NCBI GenBank assembly: GCA_018240595.1
Contig: JAFEFL010000002.1
Location: forward strand, 1-56,908
DNA length: 56,908 nucleotides
Reading direction: 5' to 3'
Source: Pseudomonadota bacterium
Lineage (GTDB): Bacteria; Pseudomonadota; Alphaproteobacteria; Rhizobiales; Xanthobacteraceae
The position numbers and the translations under genes are program-made. Under the pieces are notes generated by a model that worked only from the letters and a program-made list of their open reading frames with translations, made no database searches and was not told the DNA's origin. Positions within the stretch are counted from its first letter, which is position 1. Each line of letters begins with the position of its first letter. This document shows positions 46,412 to 54,629 of this stretch, piece after piece.

Positions 46412-47038
46412 ATGAAACGCTCGGCAGCCCAAATCGTCCGCGAGTTTGCTTTTCCGGATGTGACCACCGTGCACGGCGTCAGTTACGACGGAAACAACGT
46501 GTGGATCGCGACCGGCGACACGTTGAACGCCATCGATCCCGACAGCGGCGCCACGTTACGCAAGCTCGACGTCCCGGCGCAGGCCGGCACCGCCTATGAC
46601 GGTCGCCATCTCTTTCAGATTTTCGGCGACCGCATTCAGAAAGTCGATCCGCAAAGCGGCAAGGTTCTCGCCACCATTCCGGCGCCCGAAGGCGGCTGCG
46701 CCGGCATGGCTTGGGCCGAAGGCTCGCTCTGGGTCGGCCAGCATCGCAGCCGCAAAATCCACCAGGTCGATCCCGACACCGGCGCCATCCTGCGCACCAT
46801 CGAGGCGACGCGTTATGTCACCGGCGTCACCTGGCTCGGCGACGAGCTCTGGCACGGCACCTGGCAGGACGACCAGAGCGACCTGCGCCGCATCGACCCG
46901 AAGACCGGCGACGTGATCGAGCAGATCGACATGCCGAAAAGCCTCGTCGTGTCGGGCCTGGAATCGAACGGCCGCGACACTTTTTTCTGCGGCGGCGGTC
47001 AGAGCGGCAAGCTGCGTGTCGTGGCGCGGCCGCGCTGA
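46412..47038 (+). CDS. Beta-propeller (Vgb/glutamine cyclotransferase-like) protein
   Basis: A 208-residue protein made of repeated WIATGDTLNAIDPDSGATLRKL-like and LWVGQHRSRKIHQVDPDTGAILRTI-like units, about four to five blades of a beta-propeller. There is no signal peptide, so it is probably cytosolic. It follows the regulator by 40 bp and may share its transcript. It is shorter than full six- or seven-bladed propellers. Function unknown. Confidence 0.75.
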   Translation: MKRSAAQIVREFAFPDVTTVHGVSYDGNNVWIATGDTLNAIDPDSGATLRKLDVPAQAGTAYDGRHLFQIFGDRIQKVDPQSGKVLATIPAPEGGCAGMAWAEGSLWVGQHRSRKIHQVDPDTGAILRTIEATRYVTGVTWLGDELWHGTWQDDQSDLRRIDPKTGDVIEQIDMPKSLVVSGLESNGRDTFFCGGGQSGKLRVVARPR

Positions 47039-47043
47039 ACAAC

Positions 47044-47535
47044 TCAGCGCGGGACGAACCGCTTCTCGTAGCGCCATACCTCGAGATCGAACGGCCCGTC
47101 GACGGTCTCGAGGCGGCTGACGATATTGCCGCTGCGGCGCCAACCGGATTTTTCGTAGAACCGCGCCGCGCGCTCGTTGCCGATAGCGCAGGCGAGCCAG
47201 GCCGTCGCATGGCCCTGCCCGGCCAGCCGCGCTTCGGCATCGGCGATCAGTTGTTGCGCAATGCCCTGCCCGCGCGCCGCGGCCGCGACGTAGAACTGAT
47301 AGAGTTCGTCGGCCTTGACCAGATGGAAGCCGAGCGGCGCGCCAGGCGGCCCGATCACCCGCAGGTCGGCTTGCGCGTCGTGCAGACGTTCGGCGAAACT
47401 GTCGAACGTGCGCGCCCGCGCCAAGGCTTTGGGCAGGATGGCGGCATGCGCATCCTGCCAGCCGTTATACCAGAGGCGAGCCAGAGCATCGATTTCGCTA
47501 TCGGCGGCTGGCCTGACGGGCATAGCTGCCACCAT
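47044..47535 (-). CDS. GNAT family N-acetyltransferase
   Basis: A 163-residue GNAT protein: FYVAAAARGQGIAQQLIADAEARL contains the acetyl-CoA-binding R/Q-x-x-G-x-G/A loop, followed by LACAIGNERAARFYEKSGW. Acceptor substrate unknown. The start at 47535 has a GGGAG ribosome binding site; 47523 (MPVRPAADSE) is the alternative. It converges on the beta-propeller gene with 5 bp between. Confidence 0.88.
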   Translation of the reverse strand: MVAAMPVRPAADSEIDALARLWYNGWQDAHAAILPKALARARTFDSFAERLHDAQADLRVIGPPGAPLGFHLVKADELYQFYVAAAARGQGIAQQLIADAEARLAGQGHATAWLACAIGNERAARFYEKSGWRRSGNIVSRLETVDGPFDLEVWRYEKRFVPR

Positions 47536-47547
47536 CGTCCCGCTCCC

Positions 47548-48294
47548 TCAGATCGCCGGCGGCGGCATCGTGCGGTGCGCGCCGAGATCCCTGGCGGCGA
47601 GCTTGGTCCAGACTTCGCCGGCATCGTCGGCGTAGTCGAACACGCTCAGGTCCGACGGTGCGACGGTGCCGGCGTCGACCAGCGCCTCGAAGTTGACGAC
47701 CGATTTCCAGAACTGGCGATCCACCATGATCGTCGCCACCGGCGGCGATTTGCCGGTGATCCTCAGATTGAGGATCTCGAAGAACTCGTCGAGCGTGCCG
47801 AAGCCGCCGGGGAACACCACCAGCGCATTGGCGCGCATGGCCAGATGCATCTTGCGGATCGAGAAGTAATGGAAGCTGAACGACAGGTCCGGCGTGATGT
47901 AAGGGTTCGGCTTCTGCTCGTGCGGCAGCTCGATGTTGAAGCCGATCGACGGCGCGCCCGCGTCATAGGCGCCGCGGTTGGCGGCCTCCATCAGGCCCGG
48001 CCCGCCGCCGGTGGCGATGACGTTGTCGCGGATCTCGCCCTGCGGCTTCAGCGCACCGCCCTGCTCCGAGGCAATGCGGCCGAAGGCGCGCGCCTGCTCG
48101 TACCAGAAGCCGCCGCGGCCCGGCCCATCCTGACGAATACGCGCCGAGCCGAACACGACGATGGTCGAGCGGATATGCCATTTTGACAGCCCGGCCTCGG
48201 CCATCTCGAATTCATGGCGCAGCCGCTCGCCGCGCTGGCCGTTGCCGGGGCGGAATTCGGCACACAATGCGTCGCCGTTCGGCGGCTTGTTCAT
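47548..48294 (-). CDS. LOG family (TIGR00730) Rossmann-fold protein
   Basis: A 248-residue protein with VVFGSARI, GGGPGLMEAANRGAYDAG and FPGGFGTLDEFFEIL, the two motifs of the LOG / lysine decarboxylase-like nucleotide hydrolases. Characterised members act as cytokinin riboside 5'-monophosphate phosphoribohydrolases or nucleotide 5'-monophosphate nucleosidases. This one has an N-terminal extension of about 45 residues. ATG 48294 is preferred, 48333 is possible. It lies 12 bp upstream of the GNAT gene on the same strand. Confidence 0.88.
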   Translation of the reverse strand: MNKPPNGDALCAEFRPGNGQRGERLRHEFEMAEAGLSKWHIRSTIVVFGSARIRQDGPGRGGFWYEQARAFGRIASEQGGALKPQGEIRDNVIATGGGPGLMEAANRGAYDAGAPSIGFNIELPHEQKPNPYITPDLSFSFHYFSIRKMHLAMRANALVVFPGGFGTLDEFFEILNLRITGKSPPVATIMVDRQFWKSVVNFEALVDAGTVAPSDLSVFDYADDAGEVWTKLAARDLGAHRTMPPPAI

Positions 48295-48419
48295 GGCGTT
48301 GTCGGTCACGTCATTTGATCCCGCAGGTCGCATTTATTGGAAGATGGCGCGGTCGTCGGACCGCATCTCGATAGGCACAGTGAGGCTGCCGCGCAGAGTT
48401 TAAATATCACTGAATTACG

Positions 48420-49085
48420 CTAGCCAACGCTGAGCGCCAGGATGCGGCTCAGTTCACGCTGCGGCCGCCCGGTTTCCTTGGCCCAGCCATTGAAGGCGTC
48501 CTGTACCGCGCGCAACGCCGCCTTCGAGGTCGCCGGCTTGTCGATGACGCCGTCGCGGATCAGCGCTCTCGTCACGTCGGCCGAGAGAATAAAGGCGTCC
48601 CAGCCGTTGAAGCGCAGGAAGTACATCGCGGTCGCACCGCCGAGCCGCGAGCCGTACGTTTTCAGGTAGTCCATGAGGCCGATCTGGTCAGACGCCGGCC
48701 AGCTCCTGAGAAACGCCGCGAACGAGCCATGCTCGGCGGCGACGTCGCGGACGAAACGCGCATTGGCGATGACGGCCTTTATCTTCGGCCCGTTGCGCAC
48801 GATGCCGGTATCTTTCATCAACCGCGCCACGTCCTTGGCGTCATAGGCCGCGACCTTCTTCGGATCGAACTTCTCAAAGGCTTTCTCGAAGCCCGGCCAT
48901 TTCTGCTCGACGACGTCCCAGGAGAATCCGGACGAGAAAATCGCCTTGGCCATACCGGCGAGAAAGCGGTCGTCGCCCTGTTTGAGGCTGGCATGCGCGC
49001 GCCGCTGCTCGGCGATTTTCGCCTTGATGCCTTCGGCACCGTGATGCTTTTCGGCCCGCGCGAGGATCGTCGAGAATGACGGCAA
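48420..49085 (-). CDS. DNA-3-methyladenine glycosylase I-like protein
   Basis: A 221-residue Tag-type protein: PSFSTILARAEKHHGAEGIKAKI at the N-terminus, SSGFSWDVVEQKWPGFEKAFEKFDPKKVA and MKDTGIVRNGPKIKAVIANARFV follow the HhH glycosylase pattern. It lacks the cysteine/histidine zinc snap of E. coli Tag, so it belongs to a divergent branch; activity is likely but not certain. The TTG at 49085, just after the stop of the VOC gene, aligns with the family start; an ATG at 49145 would overlap the VOC gene. Confidence 0.82.
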   Translation of the reverse strand: MPSFSTILARAEKHHGAEGIKAKIAEQRRAHASLKQGDDRFLAGMAKAIFSSGFSWDVVEQKWPGFEKAFEKFDPKKVAAYDAKDVARLMKDTGIVRNGPKIKAVIANARFVRDVAAEHGSFAAFLRSWPASDQIGLMDYLKTYGSRLGGATAMYFLRFNGWDAFILSADVTRALIRDGVIDKPATSKAALRAVQDAFNGWAKETGRPQRELSRILALSVG

Positions 49086-49090
49086 GCGGA

Positions 49091-49513
49091 TCAGGCCCTG
49101 AAGGTGACGTGGCCGTTGTCGTCGATCGGCCAGGCCGGATTCCACGCGATCTCCCAGGCATGCGCGTCGGGATCGGCGATATAGCCGCGGAAGCCGCCAT
49201 GCGGCGGCTCGTCGGCGGGGCGCAGAATGTGGCCGCCATTCGCGGCCAGCCGCTCGATGGTCGACACCACATCGTCCCGGCTCCGCACATTGTGGGCCAG
49301 CGCAAACGCGCCGGGCCGCGACCAGCCGCTGCGCATCATGTCGCGCTCCAGCGCCGTCGCCTGCCAGGTGCCCAGCACGAAGCCGTTCATCTGGTAAAAA
49401 ACGACCTCGCTATTCTCGAATACGGGGTTCCAGCCAAATCCGTTTGTATAGAAACGCCGCGACCGGCCGAGATCGGCAATTCCCAAGGTGATCGCGGCGA
49501 CTTGCTGCTGCAT
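49091..49513 (-). CDS. VOC (glyoxalase/bleomycin resistance-like) family protein
   Basis: A 140-residue VOC protein: ITLGIADLGRSRRFYTNGFGWNPVFENSEVVFYQMNGFVLG and RGYIADPDAHAWEIAWNP are the paired beta-alpha-beta-beta-beta modules. The metal-binding Glu is present in WEIAW. It heads a two-gene unit with the Tag-like gene (5-6 bp apart). Substrate unknown. Confidence 0.88.
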   Translation of the reverse strand: MQQQVAAITLGIADLGRSRRFYTNGFGWNPVFENSEVVFYQMNGFVLGTWQATALERDMMRSGWSRPGAFALAHNVRSRDDVVSTIERLAANGGHILRPADEPPHGGFRGYIADPDAHAWEIAWNPAWPIDDNGHVTFRA

Positions 49514-50364
49514 CTCAAATTCCTTTCGTCAGCCCGCTCAACAATGTGCGGCAAAAATGCGTCATCCGGCAATTCATTATTTCCGGTACTCAGGCTTTGT
49601 TATTCCCATACTCAAGCTGCATCGCAAGAACCTGACGCTTCGCTCGCTATAGGTCGACCGATTGTTGGAAGAGTTTCATCCAGTACCGTCGCGGGCCGAC
49701 GACCGTCGGCGAAATCAGATCGTGCTGCGATGCAATCAGAATCCGGCAGGAAGATCGACGAAGGTGTCCCTGCACATCGCGAGCGGGGGAAGAGACGCGC
49801 CTTCGGCGTACACGCGCTGATTCCAGGCGACGCTGCAACAGCGTCCACGCGGCGCCCGCTGCCAACGTCAATGATAGAGAGATGCGGGCGGCGCAATTCG
49901 TCACGATGATACCGACCGATCGCGCTTTGAACGACCGTGGTGTCGGTTGCGCACGTCCGGGCTTGGGTCGTGCGGCATGACATGATGTCTCGATCGTCAG
50001 CGCGACTCGTTGCCGGCACCACGATGTAAAGCGCCCGGACGATCCCGTTTGTGGTTGGCCCGGTCTTGCGGCGATCGCATCCGTCCAGCGCGCTCGCTTG
50101 ACGGCCGCCGCAGCGGAGAGACGATCGACCCGTGGTCCGAGACCGCTGACCCAAACAACAACGGCCACCGCTCCAACCGCGATGTTGCGTTTCCACATCA
50201 CGGGTTTGCAACGCACGACCGGCGAATGGGTTGCAAATGTAACGCCCGCAACCGCATCGCCGTGAGCCACCCGCCCCACGCAACGTTGTCGTGGCGGCCC
50301 CATGGCTTGTCCCGATCACATCGTTGCCCATATTGACGGGCGGTTCCCTCAAGGAGACGACACG
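49514..50364. other. 851-bp stretch without a supported gene
   Basis: The region upstream of the YghU-like gene shows no frame with family similarity. The best minus-strand candidate (49647-50198) starts MWKRNIAVGAVAVVVWVSGL, which could be a membrane anchor, but its remainder is Arg/Ser/Ala-rich without structure and there is no ribosome binding site. The segment 49520-49620 is AT-richer and probably holds the VOC promoter. Decayed coding sequence is possible. Confidence 0.4.
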
Positions 50365-51243
50365 ATGAATGCGCCGAGCGACTACACGCCGCCCAAGGTC
50401 TGGACCTGGAACAAGCCTTCGGGGGGCCAGTTCGCCAGCATCAACCGTCCTGTCTCCGGGCCGACGCATGAAAAGGAATTGCCCGTCGGCAAGCATCCGC
50501 TGCAACTTTATTCTCTGGCGACGCCGAACGGCCAGAAAGTCACCATCATGCTCGAGGAGCTGCTCGCCCTCGGCCACAAGGGCGCGGAATACGACGCCTG
50601 GCTGATCAAGATCGGCGACGGCGAGCAGTTCGGCTCCGGTTTCGTGGCCGTCAATCCGAATTCCAAGATTCCGGCGCTGATGGACCGCAGCGGGTCGAAG
50701 CCGATCCGCGTGTTCGAATCCGGCGCCATCCTCACTTATCTGGCCGAGAAATTCGGCGCGTTCCTGCCGACCGAACCGGCGGCGCGCGCCGAATGCTTCT
50801 CCTGGCTGTTCTGGCAGATGGGCTCGGCGCCCTATCTCGGCGGCGGCTTCGGCCATTTCTATCAGTACGCGCCGACCAAGATGGAATATCCGATCGACCG
50901 CTTCGCCATGGAAGTGAAGCGCCAGCTCGACGTGCTCGACAAGCAACTCGCAACGCGCCGCTTCATCGCCGGCGACGACTACACGATCGCCGACATCGCC
51001 ATCTGGCCGTGGTACGGCGGCCTGGTGAAGGGCTGGCAGTACGGCGACTCGGCGACCTTCCTGAGCACGCACGAGTACAGACACGTCAATCGCTGGGCCG
51101 ACGAGATCTTCGCGCGGCCGGCGGTGACGCGCGGCCGCATCGTCAACCGCACCTCGGGCGATCCGAAGAGCCAGTTGCACGAGCGCCACGACGCCAGCGA
51201 TTTCGACACCAGGACGCAGGACAAGCTGGCGACCGCCAAGTAG
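50365..51243 (+). CDS. yghU: Glutathione S-transferase / disulfide-bond oxidoreductase YghU-like
   Basis: A 292-residue Nu-class GST: the N-terminal extension YTPPKVWTWNKPSGGQFASINRPVSGPTHEKELPVGKHPLQLYSLATPNGQKVTIMLEE and the helical domain with FGHFYQYAPTKMEYPIDRFAMEVKRQLDVLDKQLA and DYTIADIAIWPWYG are characteristic of YghU. Such enzymes reduce disulfides and organic hydroperoxides with glutathione. AAGGAGA supports the start. It stands alone. Confidence 0.93.
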   Translation: MNAPSDYTPPKVWTWNKPSGGQFASINRPVSGPTHEKELPVGKHPLQLYSLATPNGQKVTIMLEELLALGHKGAEYDAWLIKIGDGEQFGSGFVAVNPNSKIPALMDRSGSKPIRVFESGAILTYLAEKFGAFLPTEPAARAECFSWLFWQMGSAPYLGGGFGHFYQYAPTKMEYPIDRFAMEVKRQLDVLDKQLATRRFIAGDDYTIADIAIWPWYGGLVKGWQYGDSATFLSTHEYRHVNRWADEIFARPAVTRGRIVNRTSGDPKSQLHERHDASDFDTRTQDKLATAK

Positions 51244-51254
51244 GACGCGCCGGC

Positions 51255-52055
51255 CTAGCCGCCGGCGTCTTCGGCGGCTTTCCTGGCTTTCTCGGCGGCA
51301 GCATCGGCGTCGGTGACGGCTTGCACGGCTTCCTCGCGCTGGCCGGCGTGACTTTTCACCATCTCGTTGAAACTCGCCGCCAAACTTGCGGACGACTTCG
51401 CTTCGGCGCGGCAACGCATGGCCGCCGCCTGGTCGCCTTTTGCCTCGGCCTCCCGCGCACAGCGCGCCATGTTCTCGGTGGTGACCGCGATCTGGTTTAC
51501 CGTCGCAGCCAGGTGCATTGCGAGATGCGATTCATTGAGGCTGGTGATGGTCAAGGTACGATTGGTATTCATCATCGTCGTGTCCCAGTCGAGCGGAGCA
51601 ATGAGACCGCCGCACTGATTGGTAATGAAAGCGTTCAACTGCTCGGTTGCGCGGTTCATGACCTCGATGCTCGAATTGGGAGTCCGGGCGGCTTTTCCCA
51701 ACTCGGCGCCATAAGCCGCACCCGCTTTGAAGCCCTCCTGGAGACCATCGCCCCAGCCCAGCCGCTCGTCGGGGGTCTCCAGCACTTCAGGCGTCGGCAC
51801 AAATTTCAGGATGAACGAAGCGTCCTCGACGGGAGCGGCAACCCAACCTGTGTAGCCAGCGACTACACCGCGCAGCCAACCGGGATAGGCGCCCTGGCAA
51901 GCGCCGCGCGCCCGGTGGGCAGCGGCCTCAGCTTCCAGTTCCGCCTTGGTCTTATCCGCGACAGCATGGCCGGTGCTCCCGGCAAATACGCCGAGTGCGA
52001 TGAGAATCGTCAGTGCGAGAGCCGCGCGCGGGGTCGTCTGTCGCTGCTGCGTCAT
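51255..52055 (-). CDS. Secreted hypothetical protein
   Basis: The 266-residue product has a signal peptide (MTQQRQTTPRAALALTILIALGVFAGSTGHAVA) followed by KTKAELEAEAAAHRARGACQGAYPGWLRGVVAGYTGW. Most of the mature protein is helical, with four cysteines (about 52, 167, 218, 229) and a charged C-terminal coiled-coil-like stretch rich in Ala/Glu/Lys. I do not recognise the family. Convergent to yghU (11 bp). Confidence 0.7.
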   Translation of the reverse strand: MTQQRQTTPRAALALTILIALGVFAGSTGHAVADKTKAELEAEAAAHRARGACQGAYPGWLRGVVAGYTGWVAAPVEDASFILKFVPTPEVLETPDERLGWGDGLQEGFKAGAAYGAELGKAARTPNSSIEVMNRATEQLNAFITNQCGGLIAPLDWDTTMMNTNRTLTITSLNESHLAMHLAATVNQIAVTTENMARCAREAEAKGDQAAAMRCRAEAKSSASLAASFNEMVKSHAGQREEAVQAVTDADAAAEKARKAAEDAGG

Positions 52056-52357
52056 GATCGTACTCCGCCTCATCGTCGAGACGTGATCATGAACGCCGGC
52101 CGGCACAACCGGCATTGATCTGCATCACCCTCTATCGGATACCGGGACCGGTCTCAGGCGGTCCGCGGTCACGGGCTTGCACCGCGGGCCGCGCCGGTTT
52201 ATCAGGCAACCATCATGATGATGATCGCTTTCAACATCGCCGCGGCTTTCTTTCAAGGCTGACCCCGCCGCGCTCTGAGCGAGCGCGCGAGCTCATTCGC
52301 CCGAAAGCCACTGACCGGCCCCGTGCCACTTGCGGCAGCGATAACGGCCGGCCGAAA
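52056..52357. other. Divergent intergenic region before the phytanoyl-CoA dioxygenase-like gene
   Basis: No supported gene in these 302 bases. A 16-codon frame beginning with three ATGs (from about 52215, ending TGA at 52261) is too short to call. The promoters of the secreted protein and the dioxygenase should lie here. Confidence 0.4.
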
Positions 52358-53179
52358 ATGAAAGCCACGATCATGCCTCACGCTCCTCATTCACGGCGCG
52401 CGCTCAGCGACGCGCAGGTCCAGCAATTCATCCGCGATGGCTACATCAGGATCGACAACGCCTTTCCCCGGCAAATGGCCGAGGAAGCGCAATCCATCCT
52501 ATGGCGTGACAGCGGCTGCAGTCCCGACGACAGCAAGACATGGACGAGGCCCGTCATCCGGCTCGGCATGTATGGCGACCGGCCTTTCGTCGATTCCGCC
52601 AATATGCCCGTGCTGTACGGAGCCTTCGATCAACTCGTCGGCGCCGGGCGTTGGCTGCCGTGCCGCAGCATGGGCACCTTCCCGGTCCGCTTCCCCTCAG
52701 TGAACGATCCTGGCGACGCCGGCTGGCATGTCGATGCCAGTTTCGGCTGGGACGCGCCCGACTTCATGGATTGGCGCGTCAATCTGACGTCGCGTGACCG
52801 CGCCCTGCTGATGCTGTTCCTGTTCTCGGACATCGGCGAGAACGACGCGCCGACCCGTATCCGCCGCGGCTCGCATCTCGACATCGCGCGGCAACTGGCG
52901 CCGGCGGGCGATGCCGGCCTCACCTTGCGCGAACTCGCTGCCGACGGCTTTGCCGGCTCGGCGGCGCGCCCGGAGGCGCTGGCGGTCGGCGATGCCGGCA
53001 CCGTCTATCTATGTCACCCGTTCCTGGTGCATGCCGCGCAGCCGCATCGCGGCACGCGCCCGCGCTTCATGGCGCAGCCGCCGCTATTGCCGAAAGAGCC
53101 GCTGAGCCTGACGCGGCCCGATGACGAGACGTCGCCGGTCGAACGCGCGATCCGGGATGCGATGGCCGGACGGCTTTAG
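52358..53179 (+). CDS. Phytanoyl-CoA dioxygenase family protein
   Basis: A 273-residue Fe(II)/2-oxoglutarate-type oxygenase. LSDAQVQQFIRDGYIRIDNAFP is the family N-terminus; the iron ligands are His and Asp of GWHVDASFGW and the later His in CHPFLVHAAQPHRG, with the following Arg for 2-oxoglutarate. Substrate unknown. Starts at 52358 or 52373 are both possible. It ends at a strong shared hairpin with the convergent VOC gene. Confidence 0.86.
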   Translation: MKATIMPHAPHSRRALSDAQVQQFIRDGYIRIDNAFPRQMAEEAQSILWRDSGCSPDDSKTWTRPVIRLGMYGDRPFVDSANMPVLYGAFDQLVGAGRWLPCRSMGTFPVRFPSVNDPGDAGWHVDASFGWDAPDFMDWRVNLTSRDRALLMLFLFSDIGENDAPTRIRRGSHLDIARQLAPAGDAGLTLRELAADGFAGSAARPEALAVGDAGTVYLCHPFLVHAAQPHRGTRPRFMAQPPLLPKEPLSLTRPDDETSPVERAIRDAMAGRL

Positions 53180-53186
53180 CCGAGGA

Positions 53187-53224
53187 CAAAAGCGAGCGCC
53201 GCGACAATCGTTCGCGGCGCTCGC
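53187..53224 (-). terminator. Terminator between dioxygenase and VOC genes
   Basis: GCGAGCGCCGCGA (53192-53204) pairs perfectly with 53212-53224 around a 7-nt loop. On the minus strand a TTTTG follows, so it terminates the VOC gene; it may also stop the plus-strand transcript. Confidence 0.8.
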
Positions 53225-53228
53225 CGTC

Positions 53229-53663
53229 CTACATCTCGAATTCGATCTTCACGCTCGGCGCCGATCGCCGGGCCGGGCCGTGATACACCGCTTCGATATT
53301 GTTGCCGGCCGGATCGAGGACGAAGGCGGCGTAGTAATTGGGATGATATTTGCGCCTGCCCGGCGCGCCGTTGTCGCGGCCACCGGCGGCCAGCGCCGCC
53401 TTGTGGAAGGCATCGACCGTCGCCTCGTCCCTGGCCTGAAACGCGAGGTGATGGCGGCCGGTCGTGTGACCGAGCGCCGCCTCGCTGGTCGCCGTCGAGA
53501 TGAACAATTCGTCGGCCCAGAAATAGTCGTCGCCACGGCCGGCGAGCGGAATCTCCAGCACCTTGAACACCGCCTCGTAGAAACGCCGCGCCGCGGCGAG
53601 ATCGTCGACCACGAGCTGGATGTGGTCGATCAGGCGGCCGCGGTGAAGTTCCATCCTTTCCAT
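53229..53663 (-). CDS. VOC family protein
   Basis: A 144-residue VOC protein: LIDHIQLVVDDLAAARRFYEAVFKVL, HHLAFQARDEATVDAFHKAALAAGG and YYAAFVLDPAGNNIEAVYHGP, with the metal ligands His and Glu in the expected places. It lies 64 bp downstream of the MarR regulator on the same strand and may be its target. Start MERMELHRGR chosen; upstream in-frame sequence is unlike the family. Confidence 0.88.
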   Translation of the reverse strand: MERMELHRGRLIDHIQLVVDDLAAARRFYEAVFKVLEIPLAGRGDDYFWADELFISTATSEAALGHTTGRHHLAFQARDEATVDAFHKAALAAGGRDNGAPGRRKYHPNYYAAFVLDPAGNNIEAVYHGPARRSAPSVKIEFEM

Positions 53664-53727
53664 GAGCGCCTCGCTGGTACGAACCCGAACTATCCGGCTT
53701 CTGCCGCGCCACGGTCGCGGTGCGAAG

Positions 53728-54159
53728 TCAGCGATTTGCCGCAGGCTTCGATGCCGCGACCACAGGCAGGCGCGCCAGTAGATCCTGGCAGCCATGCCGC
53801 TTGACGGCGCCGGCCAGCGCCGCGTCATAGGACGATTGCGCCGCCTTGAGGCGCGCGCGGCCCCTGTCCGTCAGTACCGCATAGACGCCGCGCTTGTCGT
53901 CCGAGCACACATCGCGGACCGCGAGCCCCAGCCGCTCCAGCCGCTCGACCATGCGCGACACCGAGCTCTGATTGAGGCTCAGATGCGCGGCCAGCTCCTG
54001 CATGCGCAGTTCGCCGCTCGCCGCGCGCGACAGGACATGCAGCGCGCGATACTCCGACAGCCCGAGGCCGTGTTCCGCCTGCACCACCTTGCCGACGTCG
54101 GCCTCGATGAGGCCGACGATCTGGATCAACCTGAGCCAGGCATCGCCTTGTTTAGACAT
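53728..54159 (-). CDS. MarR-family regulator
   Basis: A 143-residue MarR protein: LGLSEYRALHVLSRAASGELRMQELAAHLSLNQSSVSRMVERLERLGLAVRDVCSDDKRGVYAVLTDRGR holds the wHTH and the DxR wing. It lies downstream of the two SMR genes. A palindrome over its own start codon shares the TGCAT core with palindromes upstream of the SMR pair, implying it controls both. Confidence 0.9.
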   Translation of the reverse strand: MSKQGDAWLRLIQIVGLIEADVGKVVQAEHGLGLSEYRALHVLSRAASGELRMQELAAHLSLNQSSVSRMVERLERLGLAVRDVCSDDKRGVYAVLTDRGRARLKAAQSSYDAALAGAVKRHGCQDLLARLPVVAASKPAANR

Positions 54160-54172
54160 GCATCAGATGTAT
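54158..54172. promoter_or_regulatory. Palindrome at the MarR start codon
   Basis: ATGCATC-A-GATGTAT has 7-bp arms with one mismatch and overlaps the marR start codon. Its TGCAT core recurs at 54970-54983 and 55016-55025, so it is a likely autoregulatory operator. Confidence 0.55.
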
Positions 54173-54219
54173 GGCGATGCAACGACTCGCGCAAGCCGGA
54201 GTGCCACGACCCGGCGGCG

Positions 54220-54600
54220 TCAGGCGGCCGGGCCCTGCGCGTCCGCCGGCCGCTCCGGACCGTCGGCGAGCTTGAGCCAGACGACGCCGGCGATGATGAC
54301 CGCCAGCCAGAACGCCTGGATCGCGGTGACCGGCTGATGCAGCAGGATGGCGCCGAAGACCGCGGCGCCGACCGCACCGATGCCCGCCCAGACCGCGTAG
54401 CCGATGCCGACATCGATCGTGCGCAACGCGGCGCTCAGACAATACAGCGTCAGCAGGAAGAACACCCCGGCGGCGATCGACCACGACGGGACGGTGAAGG
54501 CCTGGCTGCCGCCGACGCTGAGCGCATAGCCGATCTCGAACGCCCCGGCGAGCAGCAGCATGAGCCAGGCACGGGCCTTGTTCGGTGACGATTTGATCAT
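54220..54600 (-). CDS. SMR family multidrug exporter subunit
   Basis: A 126-residue four-helix SMR protein with the essential membrane Glu22 (LLLAGAFEIGYALS), the YAVWAGIGAVGAA helix-3 motif and a C-terminal hydrophilic tail longer than usual (ADGPERPADAQGPAA). It follows the second SMR gene by 29 bp; paired SMR genes commonly encode antiparallel heterodimers such as EbrAB. Substrates would be cationic drugs or guanidinium-like compounds. Confidence 0.9.
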   Translation of the reverse strand: MIKSSPNKARAWLMLLLAGAFEIGYALSVGGSQAFTVPSWSIAAGVFFLLTLYCLSAALRTIDVGIGYAVWAGIGAVGAAVFGAILLHQPVTAIQAFWLAVIIAGVVWLKLADGPERPADAQGPAA

Positions 54601-54629
54601 GTTCGATCCTTTCGATTGCGCCGTTCGCG

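Noticed and set aside
49612..51414. 600-codon open frame on the minus strand
   Set aside because: Antisense to the YghU-like gene over half its length; the remainder lies in the non-coding stretch and shows no domain.
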